Source: DAOUCP01 sp034432155 (GTDB taxonomy: Bacteria > Chloroflexota > Anaerolineae > Epilineales > Epilineaceae). From it: a DNA stretch of 8,103 nt. The stretch is from positions 1 through 8,103 of the forward strand of contig DAOUCP010000127.1 in NCBI GenBank assembly GCA_034432155.1, written 5' to 3'. The stretch's first letter is position 1, and the number at the start of each line of letters is the position of its first letter. Made by a program: the position numbers and the translations under genes. Positions 6,867 to 8,103 of this stretch are shown piece by piece. The notes under the pieces are model-generated. The model worked only from the letters and a program-made list of their open reading frames with translations. It was not told the DNA's origin and did no database searches.

Positions 6867-6898
6867 GAGTACTCTGGAGCACAGAGTACCGTGCTCCA
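6867..6898 (+). promoter_or_regulatory. Two interleaved inverted repeats at the likely transcription start (operator candidate)
   Basis: Repeat one is GTACTCTG (6869-6876), a 5-nt centre, and CAGAGTAC (6882-6889), 8 of 8 paired. Repeat two is TGGAGCAC (6875-6882), an 8-nt centre, and GTGCTCCA (6891-6898), again 8 of 8 paired. Their arms overlap and alternate, so as RNA only one could fully form, while as DNA they offer two adjacent dyad sites. GAGTACTC (6867-6874) is itself an 8-bp palindrome. Lying just after the -10 element and ahead of an operon that encodes a winged-helix regulator, this is most simply that regulator's operator. Confidence 0.6.
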
Positions 6899-6907
6899 CA
6901 GAAAGGG

Positions 6908-7519
6908 ATGCGGGAGACAGTGAGTGAACTCGAGAAGGCCGTGCAGCGGCCCCGGCAGTACTGGTTTGAGGACGGATTGACGGAGATGGCCACAGGTGTG
7001 GTGCTGGGCGCCGTGGGGCTGCTCTTCGCCGCTGAGGCCCGTGCGCCGGCGGGATCCCCGCTGGCAAGCGTCAGCGCCCTGGGCCTGCCCGCGTTGGTGC
7101 TCCTTGCCGCCGTGGTCGGTCGGCGGCTGGTGACCACCTTGAAGGAACGGATTACCTATCCGCGCAGCGGCTATGTGAGGTTCCGACCCGCGCCCAGGCA
7201 CAGGCCCTGGCTGGCGGCCGGCATAGCCGTGGCGCTAGGTGCCATGGTTCTGATGGTGTTCCGCGGGGCGCCGCTGTCGTTGCGCTGGATCCCACTGTTG
7301 GATGGCGTGGTCATCGGCGCTTTCTTGGCGTTCCTTGGCTATCGCATGGGGGTCGGGCGTTTCCACCTCTTGGCGGTGATCTCGCTGGCGGCTGGGGGAT
7401 TTGCCGGAGCGCGGTTCACTGACGAGACTGCGGGCACAGCGGCGTATTTCGCGGCGATGGGCTTGGCGCTAGCCATCAGCGGTGCCATCGCTCTGCGGCG
7501 CTACCTGGCAAAGACATGA
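6908..7519 (+). CDS. Uncharacterised six-helix membrane protein
   Basis: Integral membrane protein of 203 aa with no enzymatic motif that I recognise. Hydrophobic segments lie at about 24-43, 55-74, 100-118, 128-146, 151-169 and 177-197, giving six likely helices. Two polar signatures stand out: RQYWFEDGL (16-24) just before helix 1, and LKERITYPRSGYVRF (78-92) in the loop between helices 2 and 3. From memory, similar wording (a YWFEDG start and an ERITYPRTGYV loop) recurs in uncharacterised bacterial membrane proteins encoded beside small winged-helix regulators. The start is uncertain: ATG 6908 follows AAAGGG with no spacing, and GTG 6920 lies only three bases after GGGAG; both give nearly the same protein. 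The stop overlaps the next start by four bases (ATGA), which implies translational coupling. The pair may sense or counter something at the membrane, but this is not shown. Confidence 0.85.
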   Translation: MRETVSELEKAVQRPRQYWFEDGLTEMATGVVLGAVGLLFAAEARAPAGSPLASVSALGLPALVLLAAVVGRRLVTTLKERITYPRSGYVRFRPAPRHRPWLAAGIAVALGAMVLMVFRGAPLSLRWIPLLDGVVIGAFLAFLGYRMGVGRFHLLAVISLAAGGFAGARFTDETAGTAAYFAAMGLALAISGAIALRRYLAKT

Positions 7520-7839
7520 GCGATCAGGCGTCGGCGGAACCGGAGCGGCGTCTGCTGGGCGCCCTGGATCGGACGGTCCACGAGCCGGCACGACTGATGA
7601 TCCTCGCTTTCCTGGCTGAGCTCGCCGAGGCGGATTTCTTGTTTCTGCAGCGGGAGACCGGTCTGACGGCCGGCAACCTGGGCGCCCACCTGGCGCGGCT
7701 CGAGGAAGCTGGCTATGTGGCGATCGAGAAGAGCTTTCGAGGCAAGGTGCCGCGAACCACCTGTCGGCTTACGGACGCGGGACGCAACGCCTTCGAGGCG
7801 TACCGCAGGCAGCTCGTGCAGGGCTTGCTCGGTCGGTAG
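7516..7839 (+). CDS. Small winged-helix transcriptional regulator (HTH_34 / MarR-like)
   Basis: DNA-binding protein of 107 aa, probably a homodimeric repressor or switch. Helix 1 is LDRTVHEPARLMILAFLAEL (17-36). The helix-turn-helix covers about 40-64 with EADFLFLQRETGLTAGNL (38-55) and AHLARLEEAGYV (57-68). The wing is IEKSFRGKVPRTTCRLT (70-86), and a closing helix AGRNAFEAYRRQLVQ (88-102) would form the dimer contact. The order and the wording RGK-PRT-RLT-GR match the stand-alone winged-helix family Pfam calls HTH_34, close to MarR and ArsR. I see no cysteine pair or ligand-binding domain, so the signal may be a small molecule bound at the dimer face or the partner membrane protein. It starts inside the last codons of the membrane protein gene (4-bp overlap), with the operator-like repeats upstream of both. 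Confidence 0.92.
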   Translation: MSDQASAEPERRLLGALDRTVHEPARLMILAFLAELAEADFLFLQRETGLTAGNLGAHLARLEEAGYVAIEKSFRGKVPRTTCRLTDAGRNAFEAYRRQLVQGLLGR

Positions 7840-7846
7840 GCCGGCC

Positions 7847-7887
7847 ACGCCGCCGTGCTGGCCTGTCGGTTGCGGCGTCAGCACGGC
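7847..7887 (+). promoter_or_regulatory. Interleaved inverted repeats after the regulator gene (terminator or operator)
   Basis: GCCGTGCTG (7852-7860) pairs perfectly with CAGCACGGC (7879-7887), and ACGCCGC (7847-7853) pairs with GCGGCGT (7872-7878), so the arms alternate as in a pseudoknot. The 9-bp stem starts 12 nt after the regulator stop and could end that transcript, though no T-run follows. It also covers the -35 region of the next promoter, so it could be an operator. GTGCT and AGCAC half-sites are shared with the repeats at 6875-6898. Confidence 0.5.
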
Positions 7888-7897
7888 AGTGTACAAT
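7870..7897 (+). promoter_or_regulatory. Candidate sigma-70-type promoter for the gene at 8034
   Basis: TACAAT (7892-7897) is a good -10 element. TTGCGG (7870-7875), 16 bp upstream, is a partial -35. Transcription would start near 7904, giving a leader of about 130 nt before the start codon. Confidence 0.5.
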
Positions 7898-7903
7898 CGT
7901 CCC

Positions 7904-8033
7904 TGGCTGGCCCGCGAAAGGCGCCAGCGGTGCCGTTGCCGGGCCAGCGCCTGCGCCGCCGCAGAGCGAGGACGACTGGCCGACCGGGGTGGTGCGGGTC
8001 TGCCGACGGTCGGCCAAGAGGAGGGTGCGCCCC
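7904..8033 (+). promoter_or_regulatory. Structured 5' leader with two long stems before the ribosome site
   Basis: Stem one is GCTGGCCCG (7906-7914) with CGGGCCAGC (7940-7948), 9 bp. Stem two is TGGCCGACCG (7977-7986) with CGGTCGGCCA (8007-8016), 10 bp, ending right beside the Shine-Dalgarno AGAGGAGGG (8017-8025). The 3' arm of stem two can instead form a local hairpin GCCGA-CGG-TCGGC (8002-8014), so two folds compete next to the ribosome site. I recognise no known riboswitch core, and the region has no credible gene of its own. Confidence 0.45.
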
Positions 8034-8103
8034 ATGTCGGCTATGCGTCTCCAGCCGCGGCCAACCGCTTGCCTGGCAGCCATGCTCTTGCTCGCGGCGA
8101 CGA
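8034..8103 (+). CDS. N-terminus of an exported protein, cut by the window end
   Basis: The ATG at 8034 opens 23 codons before the window ends: a short basic start (MSAMRLQPRP), then a hydrophobic run ACLAAMLLLAAT, which is the beginning of a signal peptide or membrane anchor. GGAGG at 8020-8024, nine bases upstream, supports this start over the ATG at 8043. A promoter and a structured leader lie in front of it. The function cannot be told from what is visible; the product is probably secreted, a lipoprotein or membrane-anchored. Confidence 0.7.
   Translation, partial: MSAMRLQPRPTACLAAMLLLAAT

Noticed and set aside
6407..7201. 264-codon minus-strand open frame across the tandem repeat.
   Set aside because: It is antisense to the VWA end and to half of the membrane protein gene, rich in Arg/Pro/Ser/Gln and without a recognisable motif. 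The apparent peptide repeats only echo the 65-bp DNA repeat.
7904..8033. A named riboswitch class (ZTP, cobalamin, cyclic-di-GMP or glycine).
   Set aside because: I compared remembered core motifs with the leader and found no convincing match, so only a generic structured leader is reported.

Overview
The window is GC-rich bacterial DNA and looks like ordinary chromosome rather than a mobile element. I see no transposase, integrase, phage gene, CRISPR array, tRNA or rRNA. A Chloroflexota-type host (Anaerolineae or Caldilineae relatives) is my best guess. It rests on the high GC, frequent GTG/TTG starts, a bacterial Clp1-family polynucleotide kinase, and a six-helix membrane protein paired with a small winged-helix regulator. 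This assignment is inference only.

Layout. (1) Positions 1-3202, plus strand: the membrane and ATPase part of a high-affinity phosphate importer, pstC-pstA-pstB, packed with 12-nt and 6-nt gaps. The phosphate-binding protein (pstS) would lie upstream, outside the window, and no phoU follows pstB. PstA is unusually long because of a ~145-residue loop after its first membrane helix. (2) 3203-3388: a short convergent gap with GC-rich hairpins. (3) 3389-5108, minus strand: a three-gene set read leftwards, namely a Clp1/Grc3-like polynucleotide 5'-hydroxyl kinase, a small FMN nitroreductase and a Phd/YefM-type antitoxin with no visible toxin. (4) 5109-5310: a divergent intergenic region. (5) 5311-6579, plus strand: a secreted von Willebrand factor A protein with an intact metal site and a cysteine-containing tail. 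(6) 6580-6907: a noncoding stretch holding a 65-bp tandem repeat whose units keep a stem-loop, a strong hairpin, a good sigma-70-type promoter and two interleaved inverted repeats at the likely transcription start. (7) 6908-7839, plus strand: an uncharacterised six-helix membrane protein overlapping by 4 bp a 107-residue winged-helix regulator. (8) 7840-8103: a second promoter with an inverted repeat over its -35 region, a strongly structured leader of about 130 nt, and the first 23 codons of a signal-peptide protein cut by the window end.

Functionally, the pst genes encode phosphate import. The membrane protein and regulator form a translationally coupled pair that is probably autoregulated through the inverted repeats in front of it. 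The minus-strand trio may be co-transcribed, but nothing visible ties its members into one pathway. The least explained parts are noncoding: the tandem stem-loop repeat, the interleaved operator-like repeats and the structured leader.
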